A stretch of 64,000 nt of DNA from Dermanyssus gallinae (taxonomy: Eukaryota > Arthropoda > Arachnida > Mesostigmata > Dermanyssidae). The position numbers and the translations under genes were made by a program. The notes under the pieces were generated by a model that saw only the letters and a program-made list of their open reading frames with translations, was not told the DNA's origin and ran no database searches. The stretch is taken from positions 657,501 through 721,500 of the forward strand of contig QVRM01002466.1 of the NCBI GenBank assembly GCA_003439945.1. The letters run 5' to 3'. This document shows positions 11,938-22,570 of the stretch, in pieces (position 1 is the stretch's first letter; each line of letters begins with the position of its first letter).

Positions 11938-11944
<7 letters not shown>
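11516..11944. other. Unassigned A/T-rich stretch
   Basis: Holds only a short plus frame (11683-11874) with no recognisable domain and some AAC/CAG triplets near 11590-11630. Confidence 0.4.
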
Positions 11945-11987
<43 letters not shown>

Positions 11988-11991
11988 TTTT
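11945..11991. repeat. (TA)n microsatellite followed by a T tract
   Basis: About 17 TA units followed by 12 T residues. Confidence 0.95.
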
Positions 11992-12019
11992 CTTTTAATT
12001 TAAATATTAAAGTATAATT

Positions 12020-12112
12020 TTATTATATAACTTTTTTTTTATATTAGCACGTCGGAGTGAACAATTGTCTTTGCGTTAACGTGCAGTTACGGGTTCTCTA
12101 AACCATTGTTTA
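12020..12112 (-). mobile_element. LINE-B family 3' end fragment
   Basis: On the minus strand the bases from about 12112 read agagaacccgtaactgcacg, then gacaattgttcactccgacg and gttatataa. This is the stop-codon region and 3' UTR of LINE-B, as at 11430-11510 (plus) and 31021-31100 (minus). Only the very end of the element is recognisable. It lies close to the plus-strand copy ending near 11510, so two fragments of one family sit tail to tail. Confidence 0.65.
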
Positions 12113-14254
12113 GTTTATTTGATTTAGCCACGGGTATATTTTCATTATAGGCAGTGAGCAGGCTTTGGATTTTCACCTTAGTACAAACCTTCTTCTCGAA
12201 GTGATTCCTGTCAGATCAAACATTAATTTTAACATTTCCTCTTTTGTTACATTTATTTGTTAATGATTCGATTCAACATTAATTTGTTAATGATTCGATT
12301 CTCCACAATGCAGTTGTTGATTGGATTCCTCAGCTCTATATGCAACACTTTACATTTGTTGGCTGTTACTGTCAGGCCAATTTTTTTCTACGTTATAAAA
12401 CCAGGAGCGATACTTGCAATCATTGTTGTAGCACATTTTGTGCTCTCTTTACTAGTTGCGGGAATGTATAATTTTTTTATGACAATTTTGTTTATTTAAT
12501 ATATCTTCAGTACGTAATATGCCTCGACGCTCGCAAGTAGCTTCGAAGCTTGAAACACTGAAACTTACAATTAAAATCGTGTGCGTATATCACACATTCT
12601 ATAAAACTATTAAACAATATGTTTTATCTAATTTCTAAACGACATAAACAGGAGACTTCCTAAACGGTCCTTTGCAGTTGGTTTTTAAAGTTGGTTCTAA
12701 AAGAATTATCACTCGAGAATGCACCTCTAACGTAGAAGGTTAGGAAATAGAGGATTTGAATCGTGAGTGCTCCGAACAGACTTATAGGTATGCTATTCCT
12801 GCGATGCATGGATTCTAAGCTAAGGACAATGAACGGTAAACGTCTCTACTATCGGGAAGTACGGTAACTTGTCTAACTAAAAAAACGTCATGTATGTTAA
12901 GAGGACACAGACTAACACACTCTCTAAGCATGCACTAATGCTCTAAGTGCAATTCAAGTTTCCGATAATTCTCCCGTATCATATACTGGGGCAAACACAG
13001 GTGTACTTCAATGTTACAAAAGTCAGTCAAGTCAAGAGGCCCTAAAGGCGCAGTTTTGTTACAAGGACTACGCCAAATTACGTCGATGCATTCGCCACCG
13101 GGTCACCGAGCAGTAGATCTTGTTAAAATACGAACAATAGTCTGGGGCACTTGAGTATAAAGCGTTGAAACCAAAAAGATAGAGAACTAGAGTCTTAACA
13201 CCGGATATTTCAAGACTTAGACAATAAGACCGCCACTAGAGCAGGCAATTCAACAGACAACGCCAACGAGTAAATACAATACGACTTACAAATATCATAT
13301 ATTGCGTCATATATTTGTGATATCTTAACAAATATCTACCGTTAATGCAATAAGGTGGCAAATACTTCGGAAATATACTAAAAAAATAGACCGCACACCT
13401 CCCACTTTTACGGATTTGGATCATATTTGTCTAACTTTCAAGAAATAAGCACCTCAAAGACAAATACAAATAGATCTTGTAGTTAGTATATAAGAAAATA
13501 GAAATCCAAGTTGTAATGTATAATTGGGATTCTTCAAGATTAGCATCGTTCCTCACACTAATTGCTAATTAATGTAACGGCTCACTTCAATACATTAACG
13601 TAAATACATAAACGGTGTATATACATACATATACGGTGTGCCTCTCATGAAGAAGTAATGACTTCTCGACTACGGCAATTCTGTTCATGCGCTGGATGCG
13701 TGCACCTCTGCAGAGGAGCAGCATCACATCAATGCTGTTGAATGGGCCGAGGGAATCTCCGCAAGAGGAAGGGAAAGGATGATGTTGTACCAGTTGGTGT
13801 TATTGCTGCCATGTACGGGTGTACCGCGTATACATAATATACACGGCACCCGGCAAAACAGCCGCGCCGGTTAACGGTGAAAGCCATACTCCAGCCGTTT
13901 AGTCGCATCGTGCCCAGACGTATCGTGGCAAAGCTGGTACTCACCGATAACAAGATTTAGTCGAGCAGTTTTGCGACGCCGCTTCACCTGGTTTAGAGCC
14001 GCTTAGCTGGCGTTCGGCTGCGGGTAGTCCCGGTCGCGGCGCTTGTAGCTTTTGAAAAATCTCAATGCCGTCCAATTAGACGCGGCGTTGGCCTAGGCCA
14101 AAACGGCAATCGCAGGTGAGGGAAGCAGGCGTACCAGACTCTATTCTCAACCACCAAAACGCCAAGTCCACGGTAAACAACATTCGTAGTCTATTTTTCG
14201 TTTGGCTATGGGTCTCTCTTTCTGCCCTATCTCCCTCCGGTACGCTCTCTAACT
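12113..14254. other. Unassigned stretch
   Basis: No gene supported. A 27-base tandem duplication (ttgttaatgattcgattc core) lies at about 12258-12303. The section 13700-14110 is more G/C-rich than its surroundings and contains a minus frame (13729-13953) with no recognisable domain; it could be an unrecognised exon or element. Confidence 0.4.
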
Positions 14255-14312
14255 ACCCATCTCTCTCTCTCTCTTTCTATTTCTCTCTCTTCCTCTTTCA
14301 ATTTCTGCCCCC

Positions 14313-14346
<34 letters not shown>

Positions 14347-14352
14347 GTCTCC
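14255..14352 (+). repeat. (CT)n-rich tract
   Basis: Pyrimidine tract dominated by ctctct with interruptions. The Ser/Leu/Phe-rich frame across it (14116-14532) is a by-product of the repeat. Confidence 0.85.
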
Positions 14353-14747
14353 TTCTTTCTCGATCTGTTTGATTGGGCATACGCACGAATCAGTGTCCGA
14401 GGACAGTTGGCTCGACGGTTCAATTTAACGCTGCTGCCACCCATGTCCATAAATGTTGGACGGGCAAGCAGGGCAGATGTCCCAACGCTCGCGGTTGGCC
14501 GCGGGGAAATGGCTGTTTTCGACAGCCTGTAGTAGTAGTAGTAGTAATAGCCTGCGATGTACTGCAGCTCCTAAACGGGGCAATTTTAAATCTGATTGAG
14601 TTCGCGCTACGTAAGAGATTCAAAATACCGCCGCCGCTGCCTCTGCCACTGACGCACATTTTCGTCATCGTTACTCGGCATTACTTGCCTTACTTAGCAC
14701 ACCTCGGATAAAAGCAACGGCAGGTTTGCAGACGGCAGGCGAATGGC

Positions 14748-14770
14748 GTGTGTGTGTGTGTGTGTGTGTG
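14748..14770 (+). repeat. (TG)n microsatellite
   Basis: About 11 tg units. Confidence 0.9.
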
Positions 14771-16189
14771 ACACGGACGTCGGCTCCGGAGGATGGCTCG
14801 GAGATCGGCTAATGCCCGATCCGCCAAAGTGAGCATTCTCGTACGAGTATGTAATGCTACATAGTTGGTCGGTCCTGGCGATTAACGAAACGTGTCCTCG
14901 TGCAGAAACCAGTTACACAGCCTGGCACAGTTACGCGTGTAGGAACGCAACGTTGAAAGCCCTGCCGCTGGCCATTGATACGAGCCAAGAAGTCGGTGAT
15001 GTTAGCTTGCATCCCAAACGAATACATTGACTTAGTTCGAAAAGAGTGACTGAATCTATTTTTTCAATTCAATTCAGACACGGTTTATTAACGGAACTGC
15101 ATACATTCACATGCTTAAGTTCTCGTTATGAAAAGTGGTACAAGGGTTTGGGAATAAAAGGAGAAAATGTATATCATTCATTATATATATACATATCATA
15201 AATTATATATATATATATATATATCATAAGTGTATATACAGATTTTTATACGTCAATCGGTATGTATATATATATATATATATACCTATGTACAAATTAG
15301 TATGTGTGTGTATATAAGTGTAATTAACTAATCACAATAATAAAGTATACATATATATTATTGTGATTTTTAATTCATTAGTCCAAATGGTGATTACACG
15401 CTAATATTATCCGTAGCAGCATCGTACTTCAGATGACGGCGGAGCGTTCAGATAGCGTTGGAGTCGCACTGTGTCAGTCAGAGGACACTTGAAACCTCTT
15501 ACGTGTGCATGTCGTTATATGGAAACCATTGAGAGTGAAGCCTATGAGGCTATTAGGTATCGATGTGTCTGTAGTTTGGGTCGTTTCTGGCACTCGACTT
15601 TATTGCGTGTGTCTCCTAGAATAGCACGTCTATTTCATCCAGTTTTTGCCTCCGTTCAAACAAGTGAGATCTTTGAATCTCTCTAGGACAGGTGTGGCTA
15701 ACAGATCGTTAGCCACATCTGTCCTCGAGAGATTATGTGTCCTTCAGAAGTCTTCGAGTAGAGTTGTAGAGGCTCACAAATACACTAGCCAATCACAGCT
15801 GGTACAATGCAATACACATACTCTCTTCACAATGTTAGCTTCACTGTCATTAAAGGCTGTCGTTACTTTTAGAGGGGGTTGATAGCCAACGGCTACGCTA
15901 CCGTCAGTATGTGAGGGTCTGCCGCCCCATGAAAGGACAGCGGCCGATTACGTTTTCTTTCTTCCACGTGCTTTCTTCCCGTGGCGGAACTTCATCACAT
16001 TTGTTTTATTTCTTATTATTACATTTATTTTCAGGAAATTTTGACGTACAGCTGCAAGATGGCCAACGATTACTGAGATGAGAACTGCTGTAGAACTAGG
16101 GTGTTAGATTATCTGCGTACCCAAACGTATGCACCTATGGGTGCCATGTCTGGAGTACTGGAGGCTGTATCAAGCTCGCCTAAATATTA
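14771..16189. other. Unassigned stretch with TA patches and one strong hairpin
   Basis: TA-rich patches lie at 15183-15223 and 15265-15285. A hairpin at 15676-15734 is listed separately. Nothing else is recognised. Confidence 0.45.
15676..15734 (+). ncRNA. Isolated 27-bp hairpin with 5-nt loop (function unknown)
   Basis: The left arm at 15676-15702 and the right arm at 15708-15734 are complementary over 27 positions with two mismatched columns, one of which would be a G-U pair in RNA. The loop is agatc. Such a long, nearly perfect stem is unlikely by chance outside TA repeats. It could be a small-RNA precursor, a mini inverted-repeat insertion or a local inverted duplication. The loop is shorter than usual for an animal microRNA precursor, so the RNA label is only a placeholder. 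Confidence 0.3.
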
Positions 16190-16460
16190 CCTGTAAAGGT
16201 CTTAGCATGTTCGTCCCACGCACGCCCTTATAAACCAATTTGCCAAGGATAACGCTGTGTCAAAAGCTGCCTTGAAATCCACAAAGACTCTTTGTGGAAG
16301 CAGTACATATCGACAGTACTGCTTAGGGCTGCGTCCCTCTAACACGAAGTGTCCGGTGTATATAGTTCAGAGAGACGTCACGTATATCGGCTTCTTGCCT
16401 AAATCCGTGTTACTCTTCAGAGATTCCGCTCATGGTTTGATCTAACAAGATCCGCAATCG
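16190..16460 (-). pseudogene. LINE reverse transcriptase fragment (motif RVFVDFKAAFDTA)
   Basis: Read on the minus strand from about 16330 down, the sequence gives PQRVFVDFKAAFDTALSLAN, the RT motif containing the first catalytic aspartate (F-V-D-F-K-A-A-F-D). It is preceded, with stops, by a segment containing GRSPKQYCRYVL that would correspond to the G-R-S motif upstream of it. A minus frame at 16417-16725 may belong to the same ORF but has no clear motif. The wording VDFKAAFD is typical of RTE-like and related LINEs. It is short and interrupted; the family is uncertain. Confidence 0.5.
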
Positions 16461-17332
16461 ATAAGCCAACATTACAGAGACAAGCTTGTATATGAACATT
16501 TGCTTGCAATTCCGCCTTAATTCGACGAGGCAACCAGTAGTTCGCCCTTCCTTCAGTAATAACACTGAGTGGGCTTGCTGGCCATTCTGAGAACAGACGG
16601 ACAGTCTTCAGTGCCTCATTGAAATGGATAGCAAGGCACAGTACTAGATTAGCTGATTGCCATAGGCGTTTGTTTCTGTCAGGTCGGCCACCTGCCCCAG
16701 CGGAACCCTTCCTATCGCGATTCAAACCTCAGCTTCCTCAAAGGGCGGACAAGCTCCTGGCAAGCCTCAGCGACTTCCTTCTCGTCCTGACTGGATACCA
16801 AAGAGAGGTGACGGCTAGATATAAAAAAAAAAGTGCCAGCAAACATATGTTGAAGGTGGGCTGCCAGTGCCCCCTAGCGCAAGAAGGCGCGCAGTCGTTC
16901 GTTTATATGCATGCAACCGTTTGTACGACCAAAGTTGGGCCTCCCTCAAGAGTTTTTTCTGTTTTTCCACTTCAAGCTCTGCTTTGTCTGTTTTGACTGT
17001 CGTCATCCGTAAGTCCGAATTGTTTTTGTTTACTTGGCTGTCATTTCAAAGCGATCTCTTGCCAGGCTCTGTGTCTATACACTATAGAGTTTTTTATGTT
17101 TCTACATTTCCTGGAAAACCAAGGAGGACCCTTTTGTGTCATTTTCAGTTTAGCGCTCTCAGCTATCACATCTCGAATATTGCCAGAATAGCTCTTATTG
17201 CTGAGCGTAGCCGACATTAAAAAAGCCTATTGGACAGTTCTATCAACCTGGATGAGGCTTAAGTGTATCGCAAATATTGCAAAAACTTTAGTGTTTTTAT
17301 TTAATAATGTTTGTAATACCGTGGAGCTTGGC

Positions 17333-17334
<2 letters not shown>
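16461..17334. other. Unassigned stretch
   Basis: Overlapping open frames occur on both strands (16417-17220) without recognisable domains. The minus frame may be upstream LINE sequence related to the RT motif at 16190-16460. Confidence 0.3.

Positions 17335-17372
<38 letters not shown>
17335..17372. repeat. (TA)n microsatellite
   Basis: About 19 TA units; the sequence from 17373 to 17848 is otherwise unassigned. Confidence 0.95.
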
Positions 17373-17376
<4 letters not shown>

Positions 17377-17848
17377 ATGGTCACTACCCCACCTCTTCTC
17401 TCAGTCCCTTCGAAGTGTATTCCGAAACATTCTGCCAAGTACCAACCGAGACTAATATTTGTGTATACATATAAATCTGCGCAAATATGCATATATGCAT
17501 ACATGTATTTAATGCTTATCTGATCTGTATATATGTGCAGTATTTCTCTGTCGTTATTATTTATTTGCGTCAAATGCTTAAAAAAAGCTTCTATTAACTT
17601 GAGATGTTGTATGCTCCAAGGATTCCGGTGCTCGTGAAATGTATGAGGTGATGAGACAACATACGTAGCCAGAGAGCCCCAACAAATGTCCGTCTGAGTT
17701 TAAGGTTTTCCGTAGGGACCCTTGACATATTCTTCCAAATTGTTTGTCGGTTATCATTAAAAAAAATTGTCATCTATTCGCCATCATTGTTGGCACTTCC
17801 ATGTATAGAACACAACTAATAAGATAAATCTACATGAATAATTATATG

Positions 17849-17870
17849 TATATATATATATATATATATA
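17849..17870. repeat. (TA)n microsatellite at the 3' junction of R2-like copy 2
   Basis: Eleven TA units ending exactly where the element's 3' terminal sequence begins (17871). Confidence 0.9.
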
Positions 17871-20506
17871 GAAAATATTGTGATGATTTATTAATCATTT
17901 ACAATACGTTTGCACACTCGGCAGTGCTCGCCTTAATAAAAATGGTGGTAAAAAGGTGTCACGTGAAGTTAAGAATCAGTTGTCCGTGTCCTTGCTTGAT
18001 GGTAGCCCCCGCTCTTATGGATCCGGTGCGAGCGATATATCCTCAAGGTTCCTTGCAAAGTTAAAACGGTGAGATCCATAAGATTCCTCTTCGTGACGCC
18101 GAGCCCCAAGAGCGTCCTCGCAGATTCGGAGTCCCATACACCACTCATAGAGATAGTGATGGATCCGAATCTGCGAGGTTTTTGCGGGTAGGGGAGCGCC
18201 GCTCTTAGGAACTCGACGTCATATTTGGCGATCTTGTCTTGCCGTGCTTTTGCCAGGTCTCGGTTCGGGCCGCAAACCTCGGCATCTAAAACCCAGACCT
18301 CGGTAGGTGTTGTTATTACGAGGTCGGGCTTTAGACCCGGTGCGCCCGGTCGACGGAATACTCGCTCACGAACCACCTCATGACCCCTTTCGCGGAGAAG
18401 ACGCGCCACGCGATCACAGACGTCGTCATGTCTCTTTATGGTTTGTTTGTGTGTTATATCGCACATCTGAGCGACATGAGCCAACGTCTCAGGCGCATGA
18501 CACCCGTGCCTACAACGTTTGTTGTAGCCCGGGCGTCCCCTGGCCAATCTGGCACGCGTTGGTAGTGCGTTGATCCTGAGCTTTAGTAGGTTTAAATACT
18601 CCTTACCAGATAGGTAGGGCATACCCTTAATCCAGTAATGTACAAAGGGCGTTTCGTGTGCTTTTTTAAAATGTGCCCCATCGAACGTGTTGTGTAGTTG
18701 TTGAGACCAGTAATCAGTCTCTTGTGTAGCGGTCTCAATGGAGGTTCCCAAGCGCTCGCAAAGAAGTCTTGTTTTCGCAAGATCTTTTTTAAAGTGCTCG
18801 GTGGTTAGCATCCATTGGACCCCAAGGTGCGTGGAGTGTTGTAGTGCTGTCAGGCGGGAGAGGCGGATTCTGGGAATGAATGTTTGGAGGCAGGGGATGT
18901 CCAGACCGCCGTGTGCTGTGTGCGTGTACAGGTAGGCGTTCGGCACCGAGTTATCGAGCTTAAGCCATTTCGACTTAACAACCTTTCTGATCTCTTTATC
19001 TAGGTCACTAAGGAGTGCGTAAGATGGTCTGGGACCGGAGACCAGTTTATATAGGAGACGGGGAATGAGAAAGTCTTTCAAAAATATGAGTCTTTGGTGG
19101 GGTTTAAGGGGAGCTATCGTGAGTCTGTTGAGTAAGTTAAGGAGTATATCCTTGGTGGAGTCAACTCTGCCATTGCTGTCAAAGTCGACTCCAAGATATC
19201 TCCATCGATCGCTCATACCTTTAGCTGGCAATTGCCGATCTCCAACGTTAAATTCTGATACGGTATTGATAAAACCTTTACCTTCCTTCCTATTAAATAG
19301 GTGGGAGATAGTAAAGCTTTTATTAGTATTAATTTCAAGGCCTCGGGATTTTAAAAGTGGGTCCGCAATATTAAGGAGCCGTTGGAGAGTGGATTTCGTG
19401 GAGGCTAGGAGGATGAGATCATCCGCAAAGGCTAAGCCCATAAGGCGGAAGTCATCAGTAAGTTGGTACCCGATATTAGTTTTGTCTAATTTTGAAAGAA
19501 TGTCGTCGAGAACTAGATTAAATAAGAGGGGGGACAGAGGATCTCCCTGCCTAACACCCCTAGTTGGCCGAAATGTGCGACATTCTTGTCCAAATTCTAT
19601 GAGAGTTTTAGATGAGAGGTACAAGCGTTCGATATAGTTAATGAATACCTCCGGGTATCCGCGAGTCCGGAGTGACCACAGGACGGAGTCATGACTCACC
19701 ATGTCGAACGCCTTACGGAGGTCGATTGAGGCAAGTCTGAGCTCACGTCCTGCAGACTTGGCATCGTTAAGGATACCATCCAGAACCGCAAGATTCTCGA
19801 AGGTACCATTATAGGGGAGAAACGCTCGCTGGATTGGGAGAAGCTTAATAGAGATCTGGAGGCGTCTAGAGAGAATTTTGTTAAGCGTTCGTTGTAAGTA
19901 TGAACTAATAGATAGGGGTCGCAGATCGCTTGGGGATGTGGCATTGTTAATTTTAGGGATGAACGCTAAGCGAGCAGTTTCATGGGCTGAAGCAATATCG
20001 CTAATTATTAGTATGTTAAGAATACAACAGACTACTTCTAACGGGAGTTTACGGAGGGACGAAAGACAAATCCCGTCCAAGCCTAGTGCTTTAGAAGGTC
20101 CGCGGAGAGCTACGTGGGTTTCCTTTAGGGAGATAGGGAGGGAAACCTCAAAGAGATCAGAGTTGGGAGTGTATACGGGGCAAGGGAGTGGTTCAGGGGG
20201 TGGTTGTGTCATCGTGTTGGCCCAGTGTTCTACAACTTCGGTGGCCTGCATGTTGTGTATGGTGTGTTTGCCGTCCAGCACCTCATGAGCGCATTTGGAT
20301 CGGTTTTGGCTAAAAAGTTTTTGAGTGGTTGCGTAGTCCTGACGTCGCTGTTGCCTTTTAGATACTCGCGCTTCAGTGGAAGGTGTTTCTCTAAAGGCAC
20401 GACGTCGGACAGTGTGTGTAAAATGTTTGTTCAGAAATTCGTTTAAGGCGATAGTGTGGTCCTCACCTGAGCAAATTATATTTGACAGATGAGTAAGGTC
20501 TGTTGA
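17871..20506 (-). mobile_element. R2-like (restriction-like endonuclease) LINE, copy 2, inserted in (TA)n
   Basis: A minus-strand insertion of about 2.64 kb bounded on both sides by (TA)n. The 3' end (17871 onward) is the same as in copy 1, including the 98-nt 3' UTR ending in caatattttc. The 5' end at about 20506 enters (TA)n in the middle of the protein-coding frame, so it is also 5'-truncated. R2 elements proper insert at one 28S rRNA site. No rRNA sequence flanks either copy here, and the shared flank is the TA repeat. Confidence 0.88.
17969..20506 (-). CDS. R2-like reverse transcriptase with CCHC knuckle and restriction-like endonuclease (N-terminally truncated)
   Basis: The frame is open over about 850 codons to a stop at 17969-17971. 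The nominal frame extends to 20545, but its first 13 codons are translated TA repeat. In order it shows: an upstream region ending AFIPKIN and DLRPLSISSYLQRTLNKIL; the RT motif LRLASIDLRKAFDMVSHD; VRQGDPLSPLLFNLVLD; the active site LMGLAFADDLILLAST; YLGVDFDSNG; a CCHC knuckle CRHGCHAPETLAHVAQMC (C-x3-C-x7-H-x4-C); and the endonuclease motif KPDLV followed 12 residues after PD by D (VLDAEV). This order is that of R2/R4-type LINEs, whose C-terminal nuclease nicks the target to prime reverse transcription. The N-terminal zinc-finger and Myb DNA-binding region of such proteins is missing because of the truncation. No internal stop is seen, so the copy is young but probably not autonomous. Confidence 0.88.
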   Translation of the reverse strand, partial: STDLTHLSNIICSGEDHTIALNEFLNKHFTHTVRRRAFRETPSTEARVSKRQQRRQDYATTQKLFSQNRSKCAHEVLDGKHTIHNMQATEVVEHWANTMTQPPPEPLPCPVYTPNSDLFEVSLPISLKETHVALRGPSKALGLDGICLSSLRKLPLEVVCCILNILIISDIASAHETARLAFIPKINNATSPSDLRPLSISSYLQRTLNKILSRRLQISIKLLPIQRAFLPYNGTFENLAVLDGILNDAKSAGRELRLASIDLRKAFDMVSHDSVLWSLRTRGYPEVFINYIERLYLSSKTLIEFGQECRTFRPTRGVRQGDPLSPLLFNLVLDDILSKLDKTNIGYQLTDDFRLMGLAFADDLILLASTKSTLQRLLNIADPLLKSRGLEINTNKSFTISHLFNRKEGKGFINTVSEFNVGDRQLPAKGMSDRWRYLGVDFDSNGRVDSTKDILLNLLNRLTIAPLKPHQRLIFLKDFLIPRLLYKLVSGPRPSYALLSDLDKEIRKVVKSKWLKLDNSVPNAYLYTHTAHGGLDIPCLQTFIPRIRLSRLTALQHSTHLGVQWMLTTEHFKKDLAKTRLLCERLGTSIETATQETDYWSQQLHNTFDGAHFKKAHETPFVHYWIKGMPYLSGKEYLNLLKLRINALPTRARLARGRPGYNKRCRHGCHAPETLAHVAQMCDITHKQTIKRHDDVCDRVARLLRERGHEVVRERVFRRPGAPGLKPDLVITTPTEVWVLDAEVCGPNRDLAKARQDKIAKYDVEFLRAALPYPQKPRRFGSITISMSGVWDSESARTLLGLGVTKRNLMDLTVLTLQGTLRIYRSHRIHKSGGYHQARTRTTDS

Positions 20507-20532
20507 AATATATATATATATATATATATATA
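20507..20532. repeat. (TA)n microsatellite at the 5' junction of R2-like copy 2
   Basis: About 12 TA units directly abutting the truncated coding frame. Confidence 0.9.
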
Positions 20533-20639
20533 CGTGGAGCAACAATTGTGTGCACTAGGCATATTACTCTATTTCGTATGTAGTTGGTTGGGAGCAACGC
20601 ACAGGCGTGCCCCGGAAAGACGCCGTGTTTCATCTTTTG

Positions 20640-21970
20640 ACGTCGAGATCGAGGTGCGGACACAATGAAGCCGCACATCACTTCACTTGTCTCCGGTTCC
20701 GAGATTCAGCTGCTCACCAACCCCGTAAAGGCGTTTGTGGCTGAGATCTACTAGGTCGCCCAGAGTCTTGAGCGCTACCGGTGAGAATCCGTGTAAGTAA
20801 CTCATTGATAGGTATTTTGCGAACTTACTCGTCTCGGCTAGATCATTGGCGTAACCTTCCAAGGTCGCCCGCCTCCGACCACAAAAGGTGCTAATAAGTT
20901 GGTGACTGCGGCTTACCAGAAAAGCATCCTGCCAAGACTGGAGGGGATAAGATTCATCCCATCCGGGGGGTTGTCATCGTCAGTGGAGAGACCCTGTTGT
21001 TCTAGAATGCAGCGAACTCTGCAAGGCGTGAGCGGTCGGCCAAAGGTGTCGTTGATACGTCGTACCCGGCACACCGCCCGATACTGGTGGTGCACGACAG
21101 CCCGTGATGGGCTAAGTTTTCGACCGCATGATGCTAGTGATAAAATAAGGGGGAACTCAAGGGTGTTTAGGGTTAACTTGCTTTACGGGCGAAGGTCGAC
21201 CAGTCACCCTGTTAGGTCGACTCTCCGAATAGGGTGGGTGACTATGGTAGCTGATAACGACGGTCAAAGTAAAAAGAGAGCGCGGTATACACCAAGCGGG
21301 GTGAGGTTGCCAGCAATGTCATTTTCGATCTTGTTACGTTTAGTAGGGGCTTCCAGAAGCTCTTGGTTACAATCGAGGGTAACCTTACATCCAAGCAACA
21401 AGGCCTTGAGAGGATAGGAGTTGAGGGCCTCTCTACTGTAACCAGTAGATCTCACGCTTCTCGGAACTCAGTTCCTAACCAAAAGCCTTGACATCGTCGG
21501 CAACCATGTCTGAAGCGCCCTCCAGCACGCCATCATAAGGGAACCGATTGTTTAATGAGCTGTCAAGAGAGTCAACTAGCTTATTCTTGCAGGCAATACA
21601 AGGGGGTAGAGGGTCACTTTGTTGCGCCCCTGCGACCGTGGTTACGAGATCATCTGAAAGGACCAAGTAAGAAGCGTTACCGTACGTTTGGTGGACGTGG
21701 TGCGTCAGCCAAGGAAAGCGTGACCTTTCAGCTGGTAATCCCGTCTTTGCTAGAGCATTTCCATGCAATTCTGAGCTTAAGAGGGTATCGGTTTTAGTGG
21801 GTCTGCCCCACACCGGTCACTGCTAACTGTCAGTGCTGTAGGTGCCTCATGCATCTCCGAGACCTCTTAAAAATCCCGGGTGATCCCATCTTACAGATTT
21901 AAAGGCATTCTTGAAATCAAACATTACGAGAACCCCAGGGAAGCGTACGCTCTTAATTACTTTTAACACT
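20640..21970 (-). pseudogene. LINE-B superfamily ORF2 relic (RT plus PD-x15-D tail)
   Basis: The minus strand carries, from high to low coordinates with frame changes: the RT motif LVMFDFKNAFKSVRWD (about 21875-21930); GAQQSDPLPP, a version of the G-x-Q-Q-G-D-P-L motif; a degraded palm motif near FPYDGVLEGASDMVADD (where related LINEs have Y-L-D-D-G); and after about 400 bases RCILEQQGLSTDDDNPPDG and LGRMLFWD (21095-20913). Further down are KYLSMS, LHGFSPVALKTLGDL and LNLGTGDK, matching KYSSVD, PLAFETMG and LNLSTGDS of LINE-B at 31093-31677. All catalytic motifs are damaged. It is an older, longer member of the LINE-B group. Confidence 0.7.
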
Positions 21971-22519
21971 GTAGATCATGCAACACGTTTCCGCCAACCC
22001 GGTCAGCCTTGACAAGTTTGATTCATTAAAAACATATGCTTGACAGGGTGATGCATTTTTCCATAAATTTCGAATACATGTAGAAAATGACTGTAAAAAG
22101 GTTAAACGATCATGTATAGAAATAAAATATCCTTTTAGAATCATTCAAGCCTATCGAATAATCTCAAGGTCTACAAGCTAAAGTCGCCCGTGTCACTGTC
22201 AAAAAGTTGATTATACATGAGCGGACCAAGGTTATGCTGTAGACGTGATAAGCATCTTGGTTTAACATTCTCCCTAGGGCACAACCTCGGTCGAGGGTCG
22301 ACAACCATCGTAGTAACAAGTGTGCTTTCGTATCTATAACTTTGTGACGTAAAGGTCCGATGTTGCTGCTTCTTACCTAGTGGTTCAATCTAGTTTATAA
22401 AACACGTGACGGTGGTAGGATACACGAAGTTTCCCCAAATAAGAAGGAGTCTCACAGGTGTAGAGCTCCATCTGAACCATCTGGTCAGGGACGGCCCAGA
22501 GGGCAAATGTCGTATATGC

Positions 22520-22520
<1 letters not shown>
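21971..22520. other. Unassigned stretch
   Basis: May contain upstream parts of the LINE relic ending near 21970, but no motif is clear. Confidence 0.35.
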
Positions 22521-22566
<46 letters not shown>

Positions 22567-22570
22567 TTTT
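22521..22570. repeat. (TA)n microsatellite plus T tract
   Basis: About 18 TA units followed by 13 T residues, the same TA-then-T arrangement as at 11945-11991. Confidence 0.95.

Noticed and set aside
12257..12499. 80-codon hydrophobic plus frame resembling membrane segments
   Set aside because: T-rich intronic DNA gives Phe/Leu/Ile by composition; no family match, no splice pair, and it starts in a tandem repeat.
14116..14711. 138- and 112-codon plus frames
   Set aside because: Driven by the (CT)n tract and TAG/TTG runs; no domain recognised.
18307..20446. Plus-strand frames of 60-190 codons repeated in both R2-like copies
   Set aside because: Antisense shadows of the R2-like coding frame; their conservation is that of the element.
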